From: an uncultured Micrococcales bacterium
Lineage (GTDB): Bacteria; Actinomycetota; Actinomycetes; S36-B12; GCA-2699445
DNA: 6,213 bases
NCBI GenBank assembly: GCA_903915555.1
Contig: CAIWTL010000560.1
Coordinates: forward strand, 1-6,213
Reading direction: 5' to 3'
Position 1 is the first letter of the stretch. Every line of letters starts with the position of its first letter. Positions 1 to 6,213 of the stretch are shown in pieces. The position numbers and the translations under genes were made by a program. Under the pieces are notes generated by a model. That model was not told the origin of the DNA. It worked only from the letters and a program-made list of their open reading frames with translations, and searched no databases.

Positions 1-2
1 AT

Positions 3-884
3 CTGGCGAAGGCATGGGAGACGGTCCTGTCGTCCCGGCGGGTCACGGTCAGCATCACCGAACCCGAGAGCACCCCGGATCTCTCCGAGGTGCTCGACCC
101 GTCGGATCTCGAGCGGCGGGTCGCCCCCGGCGTCGAACTGGTCCTTCTCGACGCCGAGCAGGCCGTCCTGCTGGGGGTGCCCCCGGACGAGTTCTCCGTG
201 CGTACGCCCGGTGGTCTGGTCGAGATCGGCCGCCTCACCACCGCGACGCGAACAGCCACGATCCTCGGCGCCCACCAGGTGATGGAGGCGCCCATGCGCG
301 AGGGCGCCGACCGAGAGGCCGAATGGGCCGAGAGATGGGGCCCCCTTGCTGCGTCGACGACGCCGATCGTCATCTACGACAAATACGTCGGGATGCAGAC
401 CGCCCGCCGGTACATCTACGGGCACGACTTCGGCGACGGTCTGACGTGGCTGTTGACGCGGATCAGCGCGATCCCCGAACGGCGCGTGCGCATCATCACC
501 GCCATCCCCTCGCCGAAGCCCGGCAAGGAGCGCATCGACGAGCGCGTGATCGCCGCGGGGATACTGGCCCTCAAGGACAGCCTCGATCGGGGGATCGGCA
601 TCGACTTGGTGCTCGTCCCCGAGCGGCAACGGGTCGGGGAGCGGCGCACGGTGGAGCGGTTCGGGCACGACCGGCACATCCGCTTCGGCGAACGCGCCGT
701 CCTCGCCCTCGGCCTCGGCGTCCAGTCGTTCGAGCATCCGAAGTTCCGGGAGACAATAACCGTGGCCCGGTTGCCGGTCGCGGACGCCAAGGATCGTGAG
801 GAGCGGGCCGCCAAGGCTGCGGTGCGACCACCGCGGGGAGGATGGTTGGCATGGGCGCGCTCCTTGCAGTCGCCGCCGGACTAG
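3..884 (+). CDS. Uncharacterised protein with possible MIT_C / phospholipase-D-like C-terminal domain (5' end missing)
   Basis: The reading frame is open from the left edge to a TGA at 882-884, so the true start lies outside the window; 293 residues are visible. A GTG at 90 is in frame, but good protein sequence continues upstream of it (LAKAWETVLSSRRVTVSITE), so it is probably internal. Two segments recall the MIT_C fold, a PLD-like domain lacking PLD catalytic motifs: IVIYDKYVG at visible residues 122-130, like the family's DPY element, and HDRHI at 222-226 followed by LGLGVQSFE at 236-244, like the family's HDR-I and GRGLD-F elements. This match is from memory and the residues are not identical. 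The tail after about residue 260 is charged and probably disordered. No signal peptide or membrane segment is visible, so it is probably cytosolic. The gene overlaps the GH3 gene by 34 bases. The frame is credible as a real gene, but the function is unknown. Confidence 0.72.
   Translation: MAKAWETVLSSRRVTVSITEPESTPDLSEVLDPSDLERRVAPGVELVLLDAEQAVLLGVPPDEFSVRTPGGLVEIGRLTTATRTATILGAHQVMEAPMREGADREAEWAERWGPLAASTTPIVIYDKYVGMQTARRYIYGHDFGDGLTWLLTRISAIPERRVRIITAIPSPKPGKERIDERVIAAGILALKDSLDRGIGIDLVLVPERQRVGERRTVERFGHDRHIRFGERAVLALGLGVQSFEHPKFRETITVARLPVADAKDREERAAKAAVRPPRGGWLAWARSLQSPPD
835..841 (+). promoter_or_regulatory. Ribosome binding site of the GH3 gene
   Basis: GGGGAGG lies 9 bases before the ATG at 851. 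Another in-frame ATG at 842 directly abuts this motif and so has no usable spacing. This favours 851 as the start. The site lies inside the 3' end of the preceding gene, consistent with co-transcription and coupled translation. Confidence 0.65.
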
Positions 885-1903
885 CTGCTGGGACTCTCCT
901 GGCACCCACCGTCCCGGCAGTGGACCCACCCGTGGATCCGGCCGTGGGACGGCTCTCCGAACGACGGCTGGCGGCCGCGGTCCTGTTCGGGTGCGCCGAC
1001 TCCCGTGACACCACCTCCCAGGTGCAGATGGCCCGCGCGGGGGTGGCGGGCATCACCTTGCTGGGCAGCACCCCGCCGGCCGACCTGCGGGCGCGCCTCG
1101 CACGCGTGCACCGCGCGGCGCCGCACGCCGTGACCATCGCCTCGGACGAGGAGGGCGGTACCGTCCAACGCTTGGCTCCTCTGCTGGGCCGGTTGCCCAG
1201 CGCCGCCACGATGGGACGGTGGCCCCAGACCCGCCTCGAGCGCACGGCCGCCTCCTACGCACGCCGGATGTCGGGCGTCGGTGTCGACATGAGTCTCGCG
1301 CCCGTGGCGGACCTCGACACCACTGGCGGCTACATCGCCTCCTTAGGGCGCGGCTTCTCGTCACACCCCCGGGCCGTGGGCCGCGACGTCACGACCTGGT
1401 CGCGGGCGACGGAGTCGGCGGGAGTCGTCCCCGTCGTCAAACACTGGCCCGGTCACGGCAGCGCGGGTGACACCCATCAGCGCGCCGCACGGGTACCGCG
1501 GCTGTCGGTGCTCGAAAGACGGGACATGGTTCCATTCCGGATGGCCATGCGTGCAGGCGCACCCGTGGTCATGGTCGGGCACCTCCAGGCGCGGGGGCTG
1601 ACGAAGCGCGGGGTTCCGGCGTCGCAGTCCCGACACGCGCTGCGCATCCTGCGTGAACAGGCGGGTCCGGACACGGTGATCGTGACCGACTCGCTCTCCA
1701 TGGCAGCCTCTTCGTCGGCGCGGGGACTGAGCGAGCCAGAGGCTGTCATCTCGGCGCTGCGGGCCGGGGCGGACTGGGCCATGATCTGCACGGAGCGGAT
1801 GCCCCGCATCGTGAAGGCCGTGACCCGGGCGCTGCGCAGCGGTGTGCTGCCGCGCAGTGCCCTCGAGGTGTCCGCGACGCGGATCCGCGACCTTCAGCCC
1901 TGA
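851..1903 (+). CDS. Glycoside hydrolase family 3, NagZ-like beta-N-acetylhexosaminidase, probably exported
   Basis: This 350-residue protein is a single GH3 N-terminal (TIM-barrel) domain, the size of bacterial NagZ-type enzymes, which remove terminal beta-N-acetylglucosamine, typically from peptidoglycan fragments. Family landmarks are in the expected order: DEEGG at 99-103 followed by VQRL, GRGFSSHP at 166-173, KHWPGHG at 197-203, the dyad D207-T-H209 that acts as general acid/base in NagZ enzymes, PASQS at 256-260, and TDSLSM at 279-284 with D280 as predicted nucleophile. All key residues are present, so the enzyme should be active. Residues 1-23 are hydrophobic and Ala-rich, with a possible signal-peptidase site after VPA (21-23) but no positive charge at the start and no lipobox Cys. 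Export is therefore likely but not certain. ATG 851 was chosen over ATG 842 because of the ribosome-binding-site spacing. The gene overlaps the upstream gene by 34 bases. Substrate specificity (GlcNAc or another sugar) is inferred from the family. Confidence 0.92.
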   Translation: MGALLAVAAGLAAGTLLAPTVPAVDPPVDPAVGRLSERRLAAAVLFGCADSRDTTSQVQMARAGVAGITLLGSTPPADLRARLARVHRAAPHAVTIASDEEGGTVQRLAPLLGRLPSAATMGRWPQTRLERTAASYARRMSGVGVDMSLAPVADLDTTGGYIASLGRGFSSHPRAVGRDVTTWSRATESAGVVPVVKHWPGHGSAGDTHQRAARVPRLSVLERRDMVPFRMAMRAGAPVVMVGHLQARGLTKRGVPASQSRHALRILREQAGPDTVIVTDSLSMAASSSARGLSEPEAVISALRAGADWAMICTERMPRIVKAVTRALRSGVLPRSALEVSATRIRDLQP

Positions 1904-1928
1904 CGGTCTGGGCGCCGATGGCGTCAGG
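1899..1928. terminator. Inverted repeat between the convergent genes, weak candidate terminator
   Basis: CCTGACG (1899-1905) and CGTCAGG (1922-1928) form a perfect 7-bp stem around a 16-base loop that itself contains the palindrome GGCGCC (1911-1916). The stop codons of the two convergent genes (TGA 1901-1903, and TCA 1924-1926 read as TGA on the minus strand) lie opposite each other in the stem. There is no T-run on either side, so it is not a classical intrinsic terminator. It might still stall polymerase from both directions, or it may be chance in GC-rich DNA. Confidence 0.25.
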
Positions 1929-2859
1929 CCAGGGCGCGGACGACCCGGCTCGGACTGGGACGACCGAGCTGTTCGGCCAGCCACGCGCTCGTGCCCACCA
2001 ACTCCCGGAGGTCGACGCCGGTGCGTACGCCGAGTCCGTCCAACATCCAGACGAGATCCTCGGTCGCCAGGTTGCCCGTGGCGGACTCCGCGTACGGACA
2101 GCCACCCAGGCCACCGGCACTGGAGTCGACGGTGGTGACCCCGGACTGGAGCGCTGCCAGCGTGTTGGCGAGGGCCTGCCCGTAGGTGTCGTGGAAGTGC
2201 ACGCCGATGCCGTCCAGGGGAATCCCGTTGGCCACGAGGTCTGCGATCAGGACGATCACCTGGCCGGGGGTGGCGACGCCGATGGTGTCGCCGAGGCTCA
2301 CGGAGTCGCAGCCGATGTCGATCAGTTCCCGGCAGACCGCGACCACCTGATGCCGCGGGACTCGGCCCTCCCACGGATCCCCGAAGCACATGCTCACGTA
2401 ACCGCGCACCGACATGCCGGAGTCGCGCGCCCCTTCGACGACGGGGCGGAACATCTGCATCTGGGTGTCGAGGGAGCGGTTGAGGTTCCGCTGCGCGAAC
2501 GTCTCGGTGGCACTCGCGAAGACCGCGATGTCACCGACGCCCGCGTCGATGGCACGGGCGAGGCCACGCTCGTTCGGGACGAGTACCGGATAGCGCACAC
2601 CGGGCGCATGGTCGACACCGGTCACGACCTCGAGTGCGTCGGCGAGTTGCGGCACCCAGTCGGGCCGGACGAACGACGACACCTCCACCACAGGCAGCCC
2701 TGCTGCGGCGAGCCGTTCGACGAACTCGATCTTGACCTCGGTGGGGACCACAGCTGCCTCGTTCTGCAGTCCGTCGCGGGCGCCCACCTCCCAGATCGTG
2801 ACCTCGGCCGGCAAGCCGGGCAACGGCACGACATCGGGCAGCCCGGAGTCGTCACTCAC
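1924..2859 (-). CDS. mvaB: Hydroxymethylglutaryl-CoA lyase
   Basis: This 311-residue enzyme cleaves 3-hydroxy-3-methylglutaryl-CoA to acetyl-CoA and acetoacetate, the last step of leucine catabolism. It is a complete TIM-barrel member of the HMGL-like/DRE-TIM metallolyase family and has the usual bacterial length. Visible active-site elements are GARDGLQNE at 26-34 (R28 catalytic, D29 metal ligand), E59 in VEVSSFV, HFHD at 221-224 (metal ligands H221 and H223), GGLGGCPYA at 249-257 with the catalytic C254, and N263 in TGNLATEDL. The GGCPYA loop and the pairing with a carboxylase separate it from homocitrate and isopropylmalate synthases. The start is GTG at 2857-2859, supported by a strong ribosome binding site. 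The first 8 bases overlap the end of the upstream carboxylase alpha-subunit gene, so translation is probably coupled. It is the last gene of the operon and ends 20 bases from the convergent GH3 gene. Confidence 0.96.
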   Translation of the reverse strand: MSDDSGLPDVVPLPGLPAEVTIWEVGARDGLQNEAAVVPTEVKIEFVERLAAAGLPVVEVSSFVRPDWVPQLADALEVVTGVDHAPGVRYPVLVPNERGLARAIDAGVGDIAVFASATETFAQRNLNRSLDTQMQMFRPVVEGARDSGMSVRGYVSMCFGDPWEGRVPRHQVVAVCRELIDIGCDSVSLGDTIGVATPGQVIVLIADLVANGIPLDGIGVHFHDTYGQALANTLAALQSGVTTVDSSAGGLGGCPYAESATGNLATEDLVWMLDGLGVRTGVDLRELVGTSAWLAEQLGRPSPSRVVRALA

Positions 2860-4837
2860 CGGGGTCCTCCGTCGTCACCGGCTCCAGCGTGACGAGGACT
2901 TCATCCATCCCCACCTGCGCTCCCACGGCCACGGCCACATGGGTGACGACGGCGTCGGCGGGCGCCACCAGGGTGTGTTCCATCTTCATCGCCTCGACGG
3001 TGGCGAGAGGCTGCCCCGCGGTCACCGCGTCTCCGACGGACACGGCAACGGCGATGACGCTGCCCGGCATCGGGCTGTGGACTGCGCCGACCCCGGTCTC
3101 CGACGCCTGGGATCGCTCGGCCTGCAATCTGTCGACCTCGGTGAACCGGCGGATGGCGCCACCACCGGCGAGCCACACGTCGTGGTCCTCGCGGGCGGTT
3201 CGGTAGCGCCGGGTCTCGCCCGCGAAGGTGACCTCGAGGTCGCCGCCCACCCATCGTCCCGACGCGGCGACCGGTTCGCCGCCATCGATGGTGACGAGTG
3301 CGGCGTCCACCGGCCCGGCCACGGTGACCAGACGCGTCGCCGTCGGGGTGCGCAGTGAGATCGCAGCGGGGGCGGGCGGGGCGGACGCCCGCCAACCGTC
3401 GGCGGTGGTCCACGAGTCACGGTCTCCCGCCGGCTGCAGACCGAGGGCCCACGCCAAGCCCGCGGCGGCAACGACGTGATCGTCGGGATCGGGGTCCGCG
3501 GCGATCTCGGGCCGCTCGTCGATGAGTCCCGTGTGCAGATGGCCCTTGCGCACCTCGGGCAGGTCGAGCAGTCGCTGCAGGAAGCCGGTGTTGGTGGTGA
3601 CGCCGAGGTAGGAGACTCCGGCCAGGGCGCCCCGGAGTCGCTCCACGGCGGTGTCGCGGTCGTCCCCCCCGGCGATCACCTTGGCGATCATCGGGTCGTA
3701 GTCGGCCGTGACGTGTTGCCCGGAGCGGACACCGGAGTCGACACGGACAGGCACCTTCTCGTCGACGGCCAGGAGAGTTCCGGTGCTGGGGAGGAATTCC
3801 CGCGCCGGATCCTCGGCGTACACCCGGGCCTCGATGGCGTGGCCGCGCAGCGACACCGGGGTGTCGGGGAGACGCTCCCCCGCTGCTATGCGCACCTGCC
3901 ATTCCACGAGGTCCCATCCCGTCACGATCTCCGTGACCGGGTGCTCGACCTGGAGGCGCGTGTTCATCTCCAGGAAGTAGAACGAGTCCGGGTCGGCACC
4001 GTCCACGATGAACTCCACCGTGCCCGCGCCCACGTAACCGCAGGACCGTGCTGCGTCGATGGCCGCGCCACCGAGTCGCTCCCGGACCTCGTCGGAGACG
4101 AAGGGTGACGGCGCCTCCTCGATCACCTTCTGGTGCCGGCGCTGCAGGCTGCACTCCCGCTCACCGAGGTGGATGATCCCGCCGTGCTCGTCAGCGAGGA
4201 CCTGAACCTCGATGTGGCGGGGGCTGTCGATGTACCGCTCGACGAGCAGGCGGTCATCGCCGAACGACTTGCGGGCCTCGCGTCGGGCCGCGGCGATCTC
4301 CGCCGGGACGTCGGCGCCCTCCCGCAGAACCCGCATTCCCTTGCCCCCGCCGCCGGCCGACGGTTTGAGCATGGTGGGGTAGCCCACCTCGACCACGGCC
4401 GCGGCCACGGCCTCGTCGTCCATCCGGGGGTCGTGACGACCCGGCACCACGGGGACGCCGGCAGCCGCGACCCGCGTCTTGGCGGCGATCTTGTCCCCCA
4501 TGCCGGAGATGGCTGCCACGGGGGGGCCGATGAACGTGATGCCCGCTGCGGCACACGCCTGGGCGAAGGCCGGGTTCTCGCTGAGGAAGCCGTAGCCGGG
4601 GTGGATGGCCTGGGCGCCGGTGCGGCGGGCCGCTGCGATGACCGCCTCGATGTCGAGGTAGGAGGAGACCGCGGGAGGCGGTCCGATCCGCACGGCCTCG
4701 TCGGCCTCCAGCACGTGGCGGGCACCGGCGTCGGCGTCGCTGTAGACGGCCACCGTTCGGATCCCCATTCCCCGGAGGGTGCGCATGACGCGGACGGCGA
4801 TCTCACCCCGGTTGGCCACGAGGACGGTGTCGAACAT
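2852..4837 (-). CDS. mccA: 3-methylcrotonyl-CoA carboxylase, biotin-carrying alpha subunit
   Basis: This 661-residue subunit carboxylates its own biotin with ATP and bicarbonate and passes the carboxyl group to the beta subunit, which acts on 3-methylcrotonyl-CoA. Domain order: biotin carboxylase N-domain about 1-110 (starting MFDTVLVANRGEIAVR), ATP-grasp about 115-320 with the glycine-rich loop GGGGKG at 162-167, HIEVQ at 208-212, RRHQKVIEEAP at 233-243 (K237) and EMNTRLQVEHP at 290-300 (E290, R294), and the biotin carboxylase C-domain to about 442. A linker/BT-type region follows, then a biotinyl domain with SPMPG at 588-592 and EAMKMEH at 615-621, where K618 is the biotin attachment site. 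The length matches MCC alpha subunits. Acyl-CoA choice cannot be read from this subunit alone, and MCC is assigned from the beta subunit and the HMG-CoA lyase next door. The ATG at 4837 aligns with the conserved N-terminus. An 8-base gap separates it from the upstream beta gene, and its stop overlaps the lyase gene. Confidence 0.95.
   Translation of the reverse strand: MFDTVLVANRGEIAVRVMRTLRGMGIRTVAVYSDADAGARHVLEADEAVRIGPPPAVSSYLDIEAVIAAARRTGAQAIHPGYGFLSENPAFAQACAAAGITFIGPPVAAISGMGDKIAAKTRVAAAGVPVVPGRHDPRMDDEAVAAAVVEVGYPTMLKPSAGGGGKGMRVLREGADVPAEIAAARREARKSFGDDRLLVERYIDSPRHIEVQVLADEHGGIIHLGERECSLQRRHQKVIEEAPSPFVSDEVRERLGGAAIDAARSCGYVGAGTVEFIVDGADPDSFYFLEMNTRLQVEHPVTEIVTGWDLVEWQVRIAAGERLPDTPVSLRGHAIEARVYAEDPAREFLPSTGTLLAVDEKVPVRVDSGVRSGQHVTADYDPMIAKVIAGGDDRDTAVERLRGALAGVSYLGVTTNTGFLQRLLDLPEVRKGHLHTGLIDERPEIAADPDPDDHVVAAAGLAWALGLQPAGDRDSWTTADGWRASAPPAPAAISLRTPTATRLVTVAGPVDAALVTIDGGEPVAASGRWVGGDLEVTFAGETRRYRTAREDHDVWLAGGGAIRRFTEVDRLQAERSQASETGVGAVHSPMPGSVIAVAVSVGDAVTAGQPLATVEAMKMEHTLVAPADAVVTHVAVAVGAQVGMDEVLVTLEPVTTEDPGE
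2865..2870 (-). promoter_or_regulatory. Ribosome binding site of HMG-CoA lyase gene
   Basis: On the minus strand GGAGGA lies 5 bases before the GTG start (2859-2857). It sits inside the coding end of the carboxylase alpha gene and supports the GTG as the real start, with an 8-base gene overlap. Confidence 0.75.
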
Positions 4838-4840
4838 GGT

Positions 4841-4847
4841 TCCCCTC
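4841..4847 (-). promoter_or_regulatory. Ribosome binding site of carboxylase alpha-subunit gene
   Basis: On the minus strand GAGGGGA precedes the ATG (4837-4835) with a 3-base spacer, and its first two bases are part of the beta-subunit TGA stop (4848-4846). This spacing is short but usable, suggests termination-reinitiation coupling, and supports 4837 rather than any start further upstream. Confidence 0.55.
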
Positions 4848-6213
4848 ACATCCGGAAGACGCCGCGCGAGATGGGACCGAGCGGTGCGAGGGCGCACGCG
4901 CCCAGCGCCATGCCCACGACCCGGCGGGTGTCGAGGGGGTCGATGACCCCGTCGTCCCACAGTCGGGCGGTGGCGTAGTAGGGGCTCCCCTTCTCCTCGT
5001 ATGCGCGCCGGATCGGGTCAGTGAACTCGGCCTCGTCGGCCGCGGACCACTCCTCGCCCCGCGATTCCAGTTGCTCGCGCCGAACGGTGGCCAGCACGGA
5101 GGCCGCCTGCTCACCCCCCATGACGGAGATGCGGGCGTTCGGCCACATCCACAGGAAGCGGGGCGAGTAGGCCCGACCACACATGGAGTAGTTCCCGGCA
5201 CCGAACGAGCCACCGATGACGACGGTGAGCTTGGGAACCCGAGCACACGCCACCGCGGTCACCATCTTGGCGCCGTTCTTGGCGATGCCCCCGGCCTCGT
5301 AGTCGCGCCCGACCATGAAACCGCTGATGTTCTGCAGGAACAGCAGGGGTACCCGTCGCTGGTCACACAACTCGATGAAGTGGGCTCCCTTCAGGGCCGA
5401 CTCCGAGAAGAGCACGCCGTTGTTCGCCACGATCCCGACGGGCTGCCCCATGATGCGGGCGAAACCGGTCACCAGTGTCGTGCCGTAGTCGGCCTTGAAC
5501 TCGGTGAACTCGCTGCCGTCCACGAGGCGCATGATCACCTCGCGCACGTCGTAGGGCGTGCGGGTGTCCGTGGGGATCACCGAGTAGAGGCTCTCGGGGT
5601 CGACCTTCGGCTCGACCGGTTCGATGACCCGCCACGGCGGGTCCCCGGACGGGGGGAAGGTCGCGACGATGTCCCGGACGATCTGCAGTGCGTGGGCGTC
5701 GTCGTCGGCGAGATGATCGGTCACGCCCGACACCCGGGAGTGGAGGTCTCCGCCACCCAGTTCCTCCGCCGTGACGACCTCGCCGGTGGCCGCGCGGACG
5801 AGCGGCGGACCGCCGAGGAAGATCGTTCCCTGATCCTTGACGATGACGGCTTCATCGCTCATGGCCGGCACGTAGGCCCCACCGGCGGTGCAGGAGCCCA
5901 TGACAGCGGCGATCTGCGGGACCTCGAGGGCCGAGAGTTGCGCCTGGTTGTAGAAGATGCGACCGAAGTGGTCCCGGTCGGGGAAGACCTCGTCCTGCAT
6001 CGGCAGGAATGCGCCACCGGAGTCGACGAGCGCGATGCACGGCAATCGGTTCTGCGCGGCGATCTCCTGCGCACGCAGGTGCTTCTTCACCGTCATCGGG
6101 TAGTACGTCCCCCCCTTCACGGTGGCGTCATTGGCGATGATCATGCACAGCCGTCCGCTCACCCTCCCGATGCCGGTGATGATGCCCGCGGCCGGGGCCT
6201 CGTCGTCGTACAT
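4846..6213 (-). CDS. mccB: 3-methylcrotonyl-CoA carboxylase, carboxyltransferase beta subunit (5' end missing)
   Basis: The visible 455 residues are the C-terminal part of a carboxyltransferase that moves the carboxyl group from biotin to 3-methylcrotonyl-CoA, forming 3-methylglutaconyl-CoA. Family members are about 535 residues, so roughly 80 N-terminal residues lie beyond the right edge. The ATG at 6213-6211 falls at the conserved internal MYDDEAP and is not the start. Two crotonase-like halves are seen. The first has ATVKGGTYYPMTVKKHLRAQ (30-49), DSGGAFLPMQDEVFP (64-78) and the oxyanion loop GSCTAGGAYVPAMSD (106-120). The second has NNGVLFSESALKGAHFIELC (264-283), FLQNISGFMVG (292-302), the loop GGSFGAGNYSMCGRAY (334-349) and MGGEQAASVL (365-374). 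The TYYPMTVKKH stretch and the GVFRM C-terminus are typical of MCC rather than propionyl-CoA carboxylase beta subunits. It is the first visible gene of the operon and ends 8 bases before the alpha-subunit gene. Confidence 0.95.
   Translation of the reverse strand: MYDDEAPAAGIITGIGRVSGRLCMIIANDATVKGGTYYPMTVKKHLRAQEIAAQNRLPCIALVDSGGAFLPMQDEVFPDRDHFGRIFYNQAQLSALEVPQIAAVMGSCTAGGAYVPAMSDEAVIVKDQGTIFLGGPPLVRAATGEVVTAEELGGGDLHSRVSGVTDHLADDDAHALQIVRDIVATFPPSGDPPWRVIEPVEPKVDPESLYSVIPTDTRTPYDVREVIMRLVDGSEFTEFKADYGTTLVTGFARIMGQPVGIVANNGVLFSESALKGAHFIELCDQRRVPLLFLQNISGFMVGRDYEAGGIAKNGAKMVTAVACARVPKLTVVIGGSFGAGNYSMCGRAYSPRFLWMWPNARISVMGGEQAASVLATVRREQLESRGEEWSAADEAEFTDPIRRAYEEKGSPYYATARLWDDGVIDPLDTRRVVGMALGACALAPLGPISRGVFRM

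Noticed and set aside
90..92. GTG as start of the left-edge gene
   Set aside because: The frame stays open to the window edge with plausible protein sequence before this codon, and no convincing ribosome binding site was seen at the right distance. It was treated as internal.
1361..2389. Long minus-strand open frame of 342 codons crossing the convergent junction
   Set aside because: It runs antisense to the GH3 gene and out of frame with the lyase gene. Its Arg/Pro/Gly-rich composition and lack of any family motif mark it as a high-GC shadow frame.
1918..2892. Plus-strand open frame of 324 codons opposite the lyase gene
   Set aside because: It is antisense to a clearly recognised HMG-CoA lyase, shows no domain, and is rich in His/Gly/Asp as expected for a complement shadow.
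4838..4960. 41-codon upstream extension of the carboxylase alpha gene
   Set aside because: The extension is Arg/Pro-rich and lies within the end of the beta-subunit gene. The conserved biotin carboxylase N-terminus begins exactly at the ATG at 4837, which has its own ribosome binding site.
4133..4978. Plus-strand open frame of 281 codons opposite the carboxylase genes
   Set aside because: It lies wholly antisense to conserved carboxylase coding sequence and has no recognisable motif.
6211..6213. ATG at the right edge as start of the carboxylase beta gene
   Set aside because: It falls at an internal conserved Met of the family, and about 80 N-terminal residues expected for this subunit would be missing. 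It coincides with the window edge only.
2852..6213. Propionyl- or acetyl-CoA carboxylase as the identity of the carboxylase pair
   Set aside because: The beta subunit carries the MCC-type TYYPMTVKKH stretch and GVFRM C-terminus, and the operon includes HMG-CoA lyase. Both point to methylcrotonyl-CoA.
1..6213. RNA genes, insertion sequences, CRISPR arrays, tandem repeats or a defence island
   Set aside because: Reading both strands showed no cloverleaf, transposase, spaced direct repeats or defence-family protein. Nearly every base is accounted for by the five genes.

Overview
The window is about 70% G+C by eye, almost fully coding, with short or overlapping gene junctions and a GTG start. 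Together with the gene families present this suggests a high-GC actinobacterium, although no taxonomic marker gene lies in the window. Five protein genes are supported: two on the plus strand on the left and three on the minus strand on the right. The two groups converge on a 20-base gap at 1904-1923.

Left block (1-1903, plus). A gene cut by the left edge encodes a protein I cannot name with certainty. Its second half has motifs reminiscent of the phospholipase-D-like domain found at the C-terminus of eukaryotic MIT proteins (MIT_C). It overlaps the next gene by 34 bases. That gene encodes a complete 350-residue glycoside hydrolase of family 3, of the single-domain beta-N-acetylhexosaminidase (NagZ-like) type. 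Its catalytic Asp and the Asp-x-His dyad are intact, and a hydrophobic N-terminus suggests export.

Right block (1924-6213, minus). This is a compact leucine-degradation operon, transcribed right to left. It contains the carboxyltransferase (beta) subunit of 3-methylcrotonyl-CoA carboxylase (cut by the right edge), the biotin-carrying alpha subunit, and hydroxymethylglutaryl-CoA lyase. The junctions are an 8-base gap and an 8-base overlap, so translational coupling is likely. The two carboxylase subunits convert 3-methylcrotonyl-CoA to 3-methylglutaconyl-CoA. A hydratase not seen here would make HMG-CoA, and the lyase then yields acetyl-CoA and acetoacetate. The operon promoter and any isovaleryl-CoA dehydrogenase, hydratase or regulator gene must lie outside the window.

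No RNA gene, mobile element, CRISPR array or long non-coding stretch was seen. Most of the window is ordinary metabolism. The least explained part is the left-edge gene and its tight coupling to the GH3 enzyme.
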